A DNA stretch of 64,000 nucleotides from Pseudomonas putida (GTDB lineage: Bacteria > Pseudomonadota > Gammaproteobacteria > Pseudomonadales > Pseudomonadaceae). Shown here piece after piece: positions 24,838 to 33,831 of the stretch; position 1 is the first letter of the stretch, and each line of letters begins with the position of its first letter. The translations under genes and the position numbers were made by a program. Location of the stretch: contig CP047152.1 of NCBI GenBank assembly GCA_041879295.1, positions 4,779,501 through 4,843,500 on the forward strand, written 5' to 3'. The notes under the pieces were generated by a model. That model worked only from the letters and a program-made list of their open reading frames with translations. It had not been told where the DNA came from and searched no databases.

Positions 24838-25056
24838 GATCGAGCGCCGCCCGCGCGGCGCATCGCGAGCAAGCTCGCTCCTACATTTGTTTCGGGCCAG
24901 TATCGCCTGTGCCTACGCGCGCGACCGCCCTGTTTGTCCCCCACGATATCGAGGTGAGCGCCAAGGGGACGTGCGCGTCTGCGCCAGGAATAATTGGCCC
25001 GAAACAAATGTAGGAGCGAGCTTGCTCGCGATGCGCCGCGCGGGCGGCGCTCGATC
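24838..25056. repeat. perfect 62-bp inverted repeat with 95-bp centre
   Basis: Arms 24838-24899 and 24995-25056 are exact reverse complements over 62 bases. Each arm contains the second Pseudomonas repeat type (ATCGCGAGCAAGCTCGCTCC) and ends in TACATTTGTTTCGGGCCA. The centre carries no evident gene. The structure resembles a REPIN-like or MITE-like cassette, larger than the other REP pairs here. Confidence 0.9.
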
Positions 25057-25228
25057 TACGCAACACCGCAAAAACCAAGGCAGGCGCCTTGCCGCCCTGA
25101 CACAATCGGCCGTAGCCCCCCACAGAAAAGCTTGACCGCCAACAAAGCATCTACATCTACAGCGCATGCCTTGAGCCAGACTGCTTTCCTTGCGATCACG
25201 TGCCTGACGCAAAATCCAGCCGTTAACG

Positions 25229-25264
25229 CCCCCGTAGGAGCGGGTTCACCCGCGAATAGGCCGG
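25229..25264. repeat. single REP element
   Basis: One REP copy (GTAGGAGCGGGTTCACCCGC) upstream of the SOS box, without a close facing partner. Confidence 0.75.
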
Positions 25265-25373
25265 ACCTGCCGGCCAATATCCCCCCGCCATTCACCGTCG
25301 CAGCCGCCACCGCATTCGCCCGGTCTATACCACGCTACAATTTCTGCTTGCGCACCAACCAGCATTGCCATTA

Positions 25374-25389
25374 CTGTATATAGATACAG
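25374..25389 (+). promoter_or_regulatory. LexA (SOS) box
   Basis: CTGTATATAGATACAG matches the LexA consensus CTG-N10-CAG with the preferred AT-rich centre. It lies 42 bp before the yebG start, where LexA would block transcription until DNA damage. Confidence 0.92.
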
Positions 25390-25430
25390 TAAATCGCAAC
25401 ACAACCAGCAAAAAGGCATAGAGGTGATGA

Positions 25431-25694
25431 ATGGCCGTCGAAGTGGTGTACCGCAGCAGCCGCGACCCGGAGCGCTTGTTCATGGATAAGGCCGAAGCAG
25501 ACCGTCACGACAAAATGCTCGAACTGGCCGAGCGCCTGGCAGAAGTACTGCACAAGGCGGTGCCGTCGCTGACTGAGCAGCAGGTCGAGGAAGCCGGTAT
25601 CTACATGGCAAAGAACCGTGACGTGTTCGCCCGGGCGTTCAAAAGCCAGCCGGATGCGTTGGCCGAGTTGCTTGAGGATGCTGCTGCCGAGTGA
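25431..25694 (+). CDS. yebG: YebG-family SOS-induced protein
   Basis: An 87-residue protein with the YebG opening MAVEVVYRSSRDPERLFMD followed by helices (ADRHDKMLELAERLAEVLHK; LTEQQVEEAGIYMAKN). YebG is a small cytoplasmic protein induced by DNA damage, of unknown biochemical role. The LexA box upstream supports the assignment. Ribosome site GAGGTGATGA before the ATG. Confidence 0.93.
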   Translation: MAVEVVYRSSRDPERLFMDKAEADRHDKMLELAERLAEVLHKAVPSLTEQQVEEAGIYMAKNRDVFARAFKSQPDALAELLEDAAAE

Positions 25695-25700
25695 TCTGAA

Positions 25701-25732
25701 GGTGCGGGAGCGGGTTTGCCCGCGAAGTGGTC
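25701..25732. repeat. single REP element
   Basis: REP core GGAGCGGGTTTGCCCGCGAA just after yebG, between the convergent yebG and dehydrogenase genes. Confidence 0.75.
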
Positions 25733-25751
25733 AGCAACACCATCATCAACT

Positions 25752-26771
25752 TCAGCCATATAACAACCGCTCCGCCAACATCTGCGCCACCCTTGCCGGC
25801 GAACGCTTTTCCGCCTGCGCATGGCCAAACACTTCAGTCAGCCGTGAAGGGATCCGCGCCAGGTGCGCAGTAATTGTGCGCTGGTCTTCGCCACGGTGGG
25901 TGAGTGCCACATAGATCAGCCCACCGGCATTGATCACGTAGTCAGGTGCATACAATATGCCGCGCGACTCCAGTTGGTCTGCCACCTGCAAGGTAGTCAG
26001 CTGGTTGTTGGCTGCCCCCGCCACTGCCGCACAACGCAGTTGCATCACACTCTGCCCGTTCAGTACCGGGCCCACGCCGCAGGGTGCAAAAATATCGCAA
26101 GGGGTACTGATCAACGCATCGTTGGTCACCGGTTTGGCATCGAACTGCTCCATCGCCAGCCGCACCCGCCCCGGGTCCAGGTCGCTGACCAGCAGTTCCG
26201 CGCCCACCGCATGCAATTGCTCCGCCAGTGCATAACCGACATTGCCCAACCCCTGCACCGCTACCCGCAAGCCTCTTAGGTCATCGCTGCCCAGCCGGAA
26301 CGAGGTAGTGGCACGTATGCCTGCGAATACCCCCATCGCCGCATGCGGCGATGGGTCGCCCGAGGCAGTGGTGCTGGTCACATAGGGAGTGCTGTGGGCA
26401 ATGCAGTCCATGTCCAAGGTGGAGGTGCCACTGTCCACGGCAATGATGAAGCGCCCATTCAAGGTATCGATGAAGCGGCCAAAGGCTTCGAACAGCGCGG
26501 CGCGGTTTTCCACATGGGGGTTGCGCATGATCACCGCTTTGCCACCCCCCATCGGCAAGCCGGCCAGTGCTGCCTTGTAGCTCATGCCCTGAGCCAGGCG
26601 AATAGCGTCGGTCATGGCGCTTTCGTCATCGGCGTAAGGCAGGTAACGGCACCCACCCATGGCCGGGCCCAACTGCTCACTGTGGATTGCCACAACGGCT
26701 TTCAGGCCCGTAGGCGGGTCATTGAACAAGTGCAGTGACTGGGTACGGGTGCTTTGCATCAGCGCGAACAT
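25752..26771 (-). CDS. leucine/phenylalanine dehydrogenase-like enzyme
   Basis: A 339-residue NAD-dependent amino acid dehydrogenase of the Glu/Leu/Phe/Val family, reversibly deaminating a branched-chain or aromatic amino acid to its 2-oxo acid. The substrate domain has the glycine-rich GPAMGGCRYLPY and the catalytic-lysine motif MSYKAALAGLPMGGGKAV. The Rossmann domain has VQGLGNVGYALAEQL. APDYVINAGGLI near the end is conserved in leucine dehydrogenases. Its size fits leucine dehydrogenase rather than glutamate dehydrogenase. It lies near the tyrosine degradation genes, but on its own transcript. Confidence 0.88.
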   Translation of the reverse strand: MFALMQSTRTQSLHLFNDPPTGLKAVVAIHSEQLGPAMGGCRYLPYADDESAMTDAIRLAQGMSYKAALAGLPMGGGKAVIMRNPHVENRAALFEAFGRFIDTLNGRFIIAVDSGTSTLDMDCIAHSTPYVTSTTASGDPSPHAAMGVFAGIRATTSFRLGSDDLRGLRVAVQGLGNVGYALAEQLHAVGAELLVSDLDPGRVRLAMEQFDAKPVTNDALISTPCDIFAPCGVGPVLNGQSVMQLRCAAVAGAANNQLTTLQVADQLESRGILYAPDYVINAGGLIYVALTHRGEDQRTITAHLARIPSRLTEVFGHAQAEKRSPARVAQMLAERLLYG

Positions 26772-26895
26772 CGACCGGCTCCCCTACGAGGTGCTCCTTC
26801 CAGTATAGGCACGGCCTCGGCGTTGACGCCGCCGCCGGACCACTGGACGAAACCGCGCGCCACGGCTAATACTCAAGCGTGTGTGGAGATGCCCC

Positions 26896-27702
26896 ATGAA
26901 GCCACGTCAAGCCTGCCTGGCCTGCCTGGAACGCGAGCCTGTCGACCTGCTGGAAGCCGCATTGTGGATTGCCGCCGAGCACGACCCTGGTGTCGAGCCC
27001 GCGGCCAGCCTTGCTGCGCTGCACGACCTGCAGCGCGAGATAAGCGCCAACCTGCCGATGCTTCCACTATGCGAACTGGCCCAGCCACTGCTGCGCCAGC
27101 TCAATGCGCTGGGCTTTCAGCAAGATGAATACCACCCCTTGCGCCCGCATGCAGCAATGATGGACAAGGTACTGCAGCGCCGCCGGGGCCAACCCCTGAC
27201 ACTGGCCATCCTCGCTCTGGAACTGGCCAGGCGCCTGTCCATACCGCTGGAGGGTGTGGGCTTCCCTGGCCATTTCCTGCTGCGCGTGCCGGGTGCAGAC
27301 CACCTGCTCGACCCCTGCGGCGGCCGGCGCCTATACCCCAGCGACTGCCGAGAGTTGCTGGCGCGCCAGTTCGGCCCGCACCAGGCGCTGACAGCAGAGC
27401 ACCTGCGCAGCGCCAGCCCGCTGCAAATGCTGCAACGCCTGTCACGCAACCTGCGCCAGCTGCACATCAGTAACGACAACCACTTGGCGGCGTTGATCGA
27501 TGCAGAGCGGATCATGCTGTTGGGCCCGGTGCAGGTGAGCGACTACATGACCCGCGCCTCGCTCTACCATCATCTGGATTGCCCGCAGGCCGAACGCTTC
27601 GACCTGGAGCATGCGTTGCTACTGACGGAAGACCCGGTCCAGCGCCTGAAGCTGTCCGAGCGAATCGGCAAGCTTCCGGCGGCGAACCGCTCACTTCACT
27701 GA
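26896..27702 (+). CDS. SirB1/transglutaminase-like family protein
   Basis: A 268-residue cytoplasmic protein of the SirB1 N-terminal (transglutaminase-like) family. The core RRRGQPLTLAILALELARRL and EGVGFPGHFLLRV, followed by LLDPCGGRRLY, is characteristic. The C-terminal part is a TPR-like helical region (DAERIMLLG through FDLEHALLLTEDPVQRLKLS). The ATG at 26896 has a GGAG site eight bases upstream. Enzymatic activity is unproven for the family. The end overlaps the convergent maiA stop by seven bases. Confidence 0.82.
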   Translation: MKPRQACLACLEREPVDLLEAALWIAAEHDPGVEPAASLAALHDLQREISANLPMLPLCELAQPLLRQLNALGFQQDEYHPLRPHAAMMDKVLQRRRGQPLTLAILALELARRLSIPLEGVGFPGHFLLRVPGADHLLDPCGGRRLYPSDCRELLARQFGPHQALTAEHLRSASPLQMLQRLSRNLRQLHISNDNHLAALIDAERIMLLGPVQVSDYMTRASLYHHLDCPQAERFDLEHALLLTEDPVQRLKLSERIGKLPAANRSLH

Positions 27703-28328
27703 GCCGGGCTGTCCGGCTGCTGGGCGGGGTGGGCCTTGGCGAACGCCGGGTGCGCGGCCGCCAGTGCGGCAACCCGCAGGATGCGTGGAAAGCTGCCGAG
27801 GTCGATGTTGAAGCGTTCGGCCGCGTACAACTGCGGGATCAGATACACATCCGCCAACCCAGGTGTTTCACCAAAGCAGAAACCGTGATCGCCAATCAGT
27901 TGCTCCACTGCCGCGAGCCCTTGGCTGATCCAGTGGCCGATCCACTGGTTGACCTGCCCCTCGTCCTGACCGGCCTGGCGCAGCCGGTTGAGTACGCTGA
28001 CGTTGTGCAGCGGATGAATGTCGCAGCCAATGATGGCCGCCACACCCCGTACCTTGGCCCGTGCCTCGGCTGTGGCTGGCAGCAACGCAGGCTGTGGATA
28101 AACCTCTTCCAGGTACTCGATGATCGCCGGCGACTGCACCAGCACCTCACCACCGTCGGTGCGCAAGGCCGGTACGCGGCCCTGCGGGTTGACGGCTACA
28201 TAGCCCTCGCCGCGCTGCTCACCCTGCAGCAGGTTGACCGGCAGGGACTGGTAAGCCAGCCCCTTCAGTGCCAGGGCAATGCGCACCCGGTAGGACGAGG
28301 TGGAACGGTAATAGGTGTACAGCTCCAT
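27696..28328 (-). CDS. maiA: maleylacetoacetate isomerase
   Basis: A 210-residue zeta-class glutathione S-transferase, the glutathione-dependent isomerase that turns maleylacetoacetate into fumarylacetoacetate, the second-last step of tyrosine/homogentisate breakdown. The N-terminal thioredoxin-like domain has the active-site stretch YYRSTSSYRVRIALALKGL (SSCR/SSYR region). The C-terminal helical domain has DVYLIPQLYAAERFNIDL. It is last in the hmgA-fahA-maiA operon, 12 bp after fahA. Confidence 0.95.
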   Translation of the reverse strand: MELYTYYRSTSSYRVRIALALKGLAYQSLPVNLLQGEQRGEGYVAVNPQGRVPALRTDGGEVLVQSPAIIEYLEEVYPQPALLPATAEARAKVRGVAAIIGCDIHPLHNVSVLNRLRQAGQDEGQVNQWIGHWISQGLAAVEQLIGDHGFCFGETPGLADVYLIPQLYAAERFNIDLGSFPRILRVAALAAAHPAFAKAHPAQQPDSPAQ

Positions 28329-28340
28329 ACCCCTGCCTCC

Positions 28341-29633
28341 TCAGTTGGCTGCGATGACCGTGCCGCGGCATTCACCGAAACCGATGCTGGCCACGCCGTC
28401 ACGTGTGCAGCGGGCACGCAGGATGATTTCGTCGCCGTCTTCGAGGAATTTACGCACCTCGCCGCTGGCCAGCTCGACCGGCAGTTTGCCGCCTTCGGTG
28501 ATCTCCAGCAGGCTACCGAACGAACCCGGCGTGGCGCCCGACAGCGTGCCCGAACCGAACAGGTCACCCGGCTGCAACTGGCAGCCGTTGACGCTATGGT
28601 GCGCCACCAGCTGCGCCACGGTCCAGTACATGCTGCGGGTATTGCTCAGGGTCAGGCGGTGCGGGGCAATGCCCTGCTCGCGCATGCGCTCGGTCAGCAG
28701 CAGCACTTCGAGTTCGATATCGAATGCACCGCTGGCCTGGTCGCGCTTATCCAGCAGGTACGACAGTGGCTGGGGGTCGCCTTCCGGGCGGGCCGGCTGG
28801 GCGCAGCGGAACGGCTCCAACGCTTCGGCGGTGACGACCCAGGGCGAAATGGTGGTGATGAAGCTCTTGGACAGGAACGGCCCCAGTGGCTGGTATTCCC
28901 AAGCCTGGATATCGCGCGCCGACCAGTCGTTGAGCAGGCACAGGCCGGCTACGTGCTCGGCGGCATCGCCTATCGGAATTGCCTGGCCCATGTCATTGCC
29001 CTGGCCAATCCAGATACCCAGCTCCAGCTCGTAGTCCAGGCGAGCGCAAGGGCCGAAGCTCGGCTCGGTGTGCCCGGCCGGCAGGGTCTGGCCCTTGGGC
29101 CGGCGTACGTCGGTGCCGGACGGGCGGATGGTGGAGGCGCGGCCGTGATAACCGATCGGCACGTACTTGTAGTTGGGCAACAGTGGGTTGTCGGGGCGGA
29201 ACAGCTTACCCACGTTCTTCGCATGCTCGATGCCAACGTAGAAATCGGTGTAGTCACCGATCTGCGCCGGCACATGCAACTGGCAGTCGCTGGCCGGGAA
29301 CAACGCCGGATTCAAGGCCGCCTGGTGTTCGCTGTGCTCACCAAGCAGCACCTGCAAACGCTCGCGCAGGGCTACGCGGGCATTGCGGCCCAAAGCGAAG
29401 AATGCGTTCAAAGACCCGCCGCGGGTGGCTTCAACGGCGGCCTTGGCCGCCCCATCGAACAGACCAGCGGCCAGCACCGCCTCCAGGTCGAGGATCGCGT
29501 CGCCGATCGCCACGCCGCAGCGCCTGGCTTCACCCGGCCGGCTGAAGATGCCCAATGGCAGGTTCTGCAGCGGGAAGTCGCTGTGCCCGTTGGCGTGCTC
29601 GACCCAACTACGGGCATTGGCAGTGTGGTTCAT
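28341..29633 (-). CDS. fahA: fumarylacetoacetase
   Basis: A 430-residue hydrolase that splits fumarylacetoacetate into fumarate and acetoacetate, ending homogentisate catabolism. The small N-terminal domain is followed by the FAH barrel with metal ligands in DFYVGIEHAKNVG and DYELELGIWIGQGNDMG. ARDIQAWEYQPLGPFLSKSF is a family signature. It lies between hmgA (3-bp gap) and maiA, clearly one operon. Length is normal for bacterial FahA. Confidence 0.96.
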   Translation of the reverse strand: MNHTANARSWVEHANGHSDFPLQNLPLGIFSRPGEARRCGVAIGDAILDLEAVLAAGLFDGAAKAAVEATRGGSLNAFFALGRNARVALRERLQVLLGEHSEHQAALNPALFPASDCQLHVPAQIGDYTDFYVGIEHAKNVGKLFRPDNPLLPNYKYVPIGYHGRASTIRPSGTDVRRPKGQTLPAGHTEPSFGPCARLDYELELGIWIGQGNDMGQAIPIGDAAEHVAGLCLLNDWSARDIQAWEYQPLGPFLSKSFITTISPWVVTAEALEPFRCAQPARPEGDPQPLSYLLDKRDQASGAFDIELEVLLLTERMREQGIAPHRLTLSNTRSMYWTVAQLVAHHSVNGCQLQPGDLFGSGTLSGATPGSFGSLLEITEGGKLPVELASGEVRKFLEDGDEIILRARCTRDGVASIGFGECRGTVIAAN

Positions 29634-29636
29634 GGG

Positions 29637-30938
29637 TTATCTCCGGTTCGGGTTGAAGGTGCTCGGCAAGGTCGCCCAGCAACTATCGTAGTCGGCCTGC
29701 AATTGCGGGCACTCAAGGGCTTGCAGGCTCGGGCGCAACACCTGGCTGGTCTCGAACATGAAGGCCATGGTGTTGTCGATCTTGTGCGGCGCCAGATCGG
29801 CGGCAATGGCCTTTTCACAGGTTTCGGCGTCGGGGCCATGGGCACTCATCACCCCGTGCAACGAGGCACCACCCGGCAGGAAGCCCTCGGCCTTGGCGTC
29901 GTAGGCGCCATTGATCAGGCCCATGAACTCGTTCATCAGGTTGCGGTGGAACCATGGCGGACGGAAGGTGTTCTCGGCCACCATCCAGCGTGGCGGGAAA
30001 ATCACGAAGTCCATGTTGGCCATGCCATGCACGCTGGTGGGCGAGGTGAGCACAGTGAAGATCGAGGGATCCGGGTGGTCGAAGCTGACCGTGCCGATGG
30101 TGTTGAAGCGGCGCAGGTCATACTTGTACGGCACGTTGCTGCCATGCCAGGCCACAACGTCCAGAGGCGAGTGCTGCAGCTCGCAGGCCCAGTGTTCCCC
30201 CAGGAACTTCTGTACCAGTTGCACCGGGCCTTCGGCTTCTTCGTAGCGGGCCACGGGCGTGAGGAAGTCGCGGGGGTTGGCCAGGCCGTTGCTGCCGATC
30301 GGGCCCAGGTCCGGCAGGCGCAGCGGCGCACCGTGGTTTTCCGCGATATAGCCACGTGCCTGGCCGTCGAGCAGTTCGACGCGGAACTTCATGCCACGTG
30401 GGATCACCGCAATTTCCAGCGGTTCGACCTCCATCAGGCCCAGTTCGGTGGCGATGCGCAGGCGGCCCTGTTCCGGCACCAATAGCAGCTCACCGTCGGC
30501 GTTGAAGAACACCCGTTCCATGGACCGGTTGGCGCAGTAGATGTAGATGCTCACGCCAGCCGGTTTTTCCGCGGCGGCGTTGGCAGCCATGGGCAGCCAA
30601 CCTTCGATGAAATCGGTCGGTTCAGCAGCAATCGGCTGCGGGCTCCAGCGCAGGCGGTTGGGGTTGATGCTACCCAGGGGCCCGCCGAGCGGCTGGCGCG
30701 CCAGGCGCTCGAAGCGTGGGTGCAAGGCAGAAGGCCGAATGCGGTATAGCCAGGTACGGCGCAGCTCGCTACGGGTCATGGTGAACGCCGTGCCCGACAG
30801 CAGCTCGGCATACAGGCCATACGGGGCCTTCTGCGGGGAGTTCTGCCCGACAGGCAGCGCCCCAGGCAATGCTTCGCTGGCGAATTCGTTGCCGAAGCCG
30901 CTCAGGTAGTGAAGGTCGGGCGACGTGTCGCGGTTCAT
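29637..30938 (-). CDS. hmgA: homogentisate 1,2-dioxygenase
   Basis: A 433-residue non-haem iron dioxygenase that opens the ring of homogentisate to maleylacetoacetate. The iron-site segment [14 protein letters not shown] supplies the His and Glu ligands six residues apart, and a later His completes the site. [19 protein letters not shown] at the N-terminus is highly conserved. It is the first gene of the operon; the control region upstream contains the HmgR-type palindrome. Length matches P. putida HmgA. Confidence 0.97.
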   Translation of the reverse strand: MNRDTSPDLHYLSGFGNEFASEALPGALPVGQNSPQKAPYGLYAELLSGTAFTMTRSELRRTWLYRIRPSALHPRFERLARQPLGGPLGSINPNRLRWSPQPIAAEPTDFIEGWLPMAANAAAEKPAGVSIYIYCANRSMERVFFNADGELLLVPEQGRLRIATELGLMEVEPLEIAVIPRGMKFRVELLDGQARGYIAENHGAPLRLPDLGPIGSNGLANPRDFLTPVARYEEAEGPVQLVQKFLGEHWACELQHSPLDVVAWHGSNVPYKYDLRRFNTIGTVSFDHPDPSIFTVLTSPTSVHGMANMDFVIFPPRWMVAENTFRPPWFHRNLMNEFMGLINGAYDAKAEGFLPGGASLHGVMSAHGPDAETCEKAIAADLAPHKIDNTMAFMFETSQVLRPSLQALECPQLQADYDSCWATLPSTFNPNRR

Positions 30939-30962
30939 CGATGCCTCCGGATTTTGTTTTTA

Positions 30963-30979
30963 TCGTAATCAGATTACGA
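30963..30979. promoter_or_regulatory. HmgR operator palindrome
   Basis: TCGTAATCAGATTACGA is a perfect 17-bp palindrome between divergent hmgA and hmgR, and a further CGTAAT half-site lies at 30984-30989. A 17-bp palindromic HmgR operator in the hmgA promoter is known from P. putida; homogentisate releases HmgR. Confidence 0.85.
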
Positions 30980-31050
30980 ATAACGTAATTTGCTCCGCTC
31001 AAGGCGTCAAGCTATAAAGGCGACACGATAAATCCGGAACCTCCCCTCCC

Positions 31051-31884
31051 ATGGCCAAAGCCAACTCCCCCACCGACACCGGCAAGCAGAAGGTCCGCTC
31101 GGCGGAAGTCGGCACCGACATCCTCAAGGCCCTCGCCGAACTCTCACCCTCGACTTCACTATCGCGCCTGGCCGAACACGTGCAGATGCCTGCGAGCAAA
31201 GTGCATCGCTACCTGCAGGCGCTGATTGCCAGTGGTTTTGCCGAACAGGATGCGGCCACCAACCATTACGGGCTGGGGCGTGAAGCATTGCGGGTGGGGC
31301 TGGCGGCGCTGGGCAGCATCGATGTACTCAAGGTGGCGGGGATGCCGTTGTCGCAGTTGCGAGATGAACTCAACGAAAGTTGCTTCATCGCCGTGTGGGG
31401 CAACCAGGGGGCCACGGTGGTAAGCATTGAACCTGCCGTGCGCGCGGTCACCGTGGTGACCCAGATCGGTTCGGTGCTGCCGTTGCTCAGCTCGTCCACC
31501 GGGCTGGTATTCGCCGCTTACCTGCCCGAGCGAGAAACCCAGGAACTGCGCGACAGGGAACTGGCCGCTTTGCAACAAACCGCCAGTGACTACCACACAC
31601 TGCTGGCCGGCATCCGCGAACAGGGCCTGCACCATGTGCATGGCCTGCTGATGCCGGGGGTGGATGCGCTGTCGGCGCCGGTATTCAACGCCATGGGGCA
31701 GATCGCCGCGGTGATGACCGTGGTCGGGCCGACGTCGATCTTCCATGCCGATGAACATGGGCCGGCGGCGCAGCGCCTGCTCACGGCCGCACGAACCGTG
31801 AGCTGGCGCATGGGTTACGCGGGCAACCCACACTGCGCTTCGACGTCTAGCGTTTCCTCCTCGACCAGCCAGAGCAGTTCCTGA
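31051..31884 (+). CDS. hmgR: IclR-family repressor of homogentisate catabolism
   Basis: A 277-residue IclR-type repressor. The N-terminal winged helix (DILKALAELSPSTSLSRLAE, MPASKVHRYLQALIASG) is followed by the effector domain binding homogentisate (GATVVSIEPAVRAVTVVTQI, LPLLSSSTGLVFAAYLP). It is divergent from hmgA with the operator between them. The last 19 residues (NPHCASTSSVSSSTSQSSS) are low-complexity serine-rich sequence, unlike an IclR end, and lie antisense to another open frame. The native stop may have been lost by rearrangement. Confidence 0.92.
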   Translation: MAKANSPTDTGKQKVRSAEVGTDILKALAELSPSTSLSRLAEHVQMPASKVHRYLQALIASGFAEQDAATNHYGLGREALRVGLAALGSIDVLKVAGMPLSQLRDELNESCFIAVWGNQGATVVSIEPAVRAVTVVTQIGSVLPLLSSSTGLVFAAYLPERETQELRDRELAALQQTASDYHTLLAGIREQGLHHVHGLLMPGVDALSAPVFNAMGQIAAVMTVVGPTSIFHADEHGPAAQRLLTAARTVSWRMGYAGNPHCASTSSVSSSTSQSSS

Positions 31885-32482
31885 GAGAAACCGTCATAAA
31901 GGGCGGGCGCCACCTCGCTCACCAAATCGCCGTAGTCATCGCATAGCCGCCCGATCACACGCGAGAAGGCCGTGGGCTGCGACACCTCTGCCCGGGAAAG
32001 CACGGTGATGTATTTCTGCGCGGCACCGAGCCGTACCAAGCCCCCCGTGGAAGCCACCGTTCCTGCCCCCCCCGCCGCGAACGACAGCAAGGCGGCCGAA
32101 CGGTAGCCATCGCTCCACGCGATGGCCCCGGTAACGCAGGACCTGGCCGCACAGAACAGCCCGACGGCCATGGCCGCCAGCGGAAACGGCACGCTGAGGA
32201 TGCCGGCCAGTACGATCTCCCACTCCACCAGGTGCGAGATATCCTGGCCGGTAGCCGAAGTAATGCGGGCAAAGCCGGAAAAGGTGTAATATGTGGGGTG
32301 CCCTTTGATGATGGTCTGCTTTCAGCAAAGGCAGGGACGAGTTCACGGGCAGCGCGCGCGCGTTCAGTATCGAACCAGCAACCGCTGGCCAGGCTGTAGA
32401 TCAGAAAATCCGCAGGTGCGTCCGGGTTCTGTTCGAGTGAACGGATGAGAAAGGCAATAGCGCAGGGAAGCTTACCCAGCAC
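31815..32482 (-). pseudogene. frameshifted hypothetical gene antisense to the hmgR tail
   Basis: Two minus-strand frames appear to belong together. From 32482: MLGKLPCAIAFLIRSLEQNP, then DFLIYSLASGCWFDTERARA and LVPAFAES. After a frame change near 32315-32330: IIKGHPTYYTFSGFARITSA, LAGILSVPFPLAAMAVGLFC and LYDGFSQELLWLVEEETLDV to a stop at 31815. The second part has two glycine-rich hydrophobic segments. I do not recognise it. The final 70 bp overlap the 3' end of hmgR on the other strand. A start at GTG 32228 giving a 137-residue protein is the alternative reading. Confidence 0.45.
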
Positions 32483-32499
32483 TTGGCACTGTTGCCCGA

Positions 32500-32687
32500 A
32501 ACGTAAAGGTGAATGTCGACAGAAGCTATTTTTCCAGACGGATCAAGCGCTTATTCTTAACTCACTGGCCGGCTTGAAGGGCTCTCCCCCCCGCCTTTCA
32601 AGCCTGCTAGGTTCACCGACGTAGATTTTGAAGCTCCTTGATCTGACGTCTCGATTGGCCGCTGCGGCTTGCAGCGGCCTTTTTTTT
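32500..32687 (+). ncRNA. candidate small RNA
   Basis: A 267-bp gap with no gene on the plus strand contains two strong hairpins. GGCTTGAAGG...CCTTTCAAGCC (32571-32604) is followed by a classic terminator (32657-32687). No coding gene on the plus strand needs that terminator, apart from hmgR more than 750 bp away. The 5' end is a guess. Confidence 0.4.
32657..32687 (+). terminator. Rho-independent terminator
   Basis: Stem GGCCGCTG / CAGCGGCC with a 7-base loop followed by eight T. Confidence 0.9.
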
Positions 32688-32749
32688 GATGTCTGAAAAT
32701 GCATCCTGCCCGTCAGGTGGCTGTCACTCTCATCAGCGCAAAGGCCTCG

Positions 32750-33655
32750 TCATGACCACGCCACTTTCGGCGGGTAATAGCTCAGCGGCCGCTCACGAAA
32801 GGCCAGGTAGTGGCGCAGTACCTGCACTGGCGCTTCCGTATGCGGGTAATGGCCAATGCCCAGTAACTGCACGGTGTCCGGCTCCGGCACCAGTTGCCGG
32901 TAGCGCTCAAGCATGTGCGCGCCGGAAAGCGGGTCGACAATGCCATTGATCAAGCGCAGCGGCACGCCTTTACGTTGCATCGCCCCTACCCAGCGTTCGC
33001 GGTGCAACCTGCGCTCCGGCATGTAGCCCACCAGCTTGTGCAGGATGCGCGTGCCCCGGTTGGCAGCGATCAGGCTCCAGAAGTCATCCAGCGCGCTTTC
33101 ACTGGGATGGGTGCAGGGGCCGTAGACCTGCATCACATTGCGCACCAGGTCGTCACGCCCGAACGAGCGCCCGACCAGCCAGCCAAACCGGCTGAGCAGC
33201 AACTTCTGGATCAGTAGCATGCGGCAGCTTTCGGGGAACAGCCCGCTGTTGAGGAACACACAGCTGCCAATGTCGGCACGCTGCTCATGGTGTCGCGCCA
33301 GCAGTTCCTGAGCCACGCTGCCGCCGTAGTCGTGGGCCAACAGATGCACTGGCTGCGCGACCTGCAGATGGGCAAGCAATGCCTGCTGCAGGTCTGCCTG
33401 CTCCATCAGGCTGTAAGTGTGATCGACGGGCTTGTCCGAATCACCAAAGCCAAGCATGTCGCAAGCGATCACCCGGAAACGTTGGCTCAGAGGGCCCCAC
33501 AGGTAGTGCCAGTCCCAACTGGCGGTGGGGAAACCGTGTAACAGAAGCAGAGGCTCTCCTTGCCCTGCGGTCCAGTAGCGGATGCTCTGGCCCCGGAAGA
33601 TGAAACTCTGTGCCCGGGTACGCCAGACGCACAATGGAATCTCGGCCATAGGCAT
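32750..33655 (-). CDS. alpha/beta hydrolase, epoxide hydrolase/haloalkane dehalogenase type
   Basis: About 301 residues. The oxyanion-hole motif is LLLLHGFPTASWDWHYLWGP, the nucleophile elbow is LAHDYGGSVAQELL with Asp as nucleophile, the acid lies in LINGIVDPLSG and the base His in LLGIGHYPHTEAP. An Asp nucleophile points to an epoxide hydrolase or haloalkane dehalogenase rather than an esterase. I start at MPMAEIPLCVW (33655 or 33649); an in-frame start further upstream is less likely. Substrate unknown. Confidence 0.82.
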   Translation of the reverse strand: MPMAEIPLCVWRTRAQSFIFRGQSIRYWTAGQGEPLLLLHGFPTASWDWHYLWGPLSQRFRVIACDMLGFGDSDKPVDHTYSLMEQADLQQALLAHLQVAQPVHLLAHDYGGSVAQELLARHHEQRADIGSCVFLNSGLFPESCRMLLIQKLLLSRFGWLVGRSFGRDDLVRNVMQVYGPCTHPSESALDDFWSLIAANRGTRILHKLVGYMPERRLHRERWVGAMQRKGVPLRLINGIVDPLSGAHMLERYRQLVPEPDTVQLLGIGHYPHTEAPVQVLRHYLAFRERPLSYYPPKVAWS

Positions 33656-33831
33656 CAGAAGGGTCCCGGTGTTGTGGTGTTGGCGGAATAGGGCAAGGCT
33701 GCGTTCATTGCATGTCACCTCGGCACTTACATGTGCTCTCTATGTCGAGGCAAAGTCTAGCCAGCAGCCCATTGGCTGGAACTTGCGTTGCCAGCCAGCT
33801 TGATGACTGAGCGAGTCAGTGGCACGAACGG

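Noticed and set aside
24807..25150. Several short open frames within the inverted repeat region
   Set aside because: They arise from both strands of the palindrome arms and have no ribosome sites or conserved features.
27579..30485. Plus-strand open frame of 968 codons spanning the hmg operon
   Set aside because: Covers three well-recognised genes on the other strand; a by-product of codon bias.
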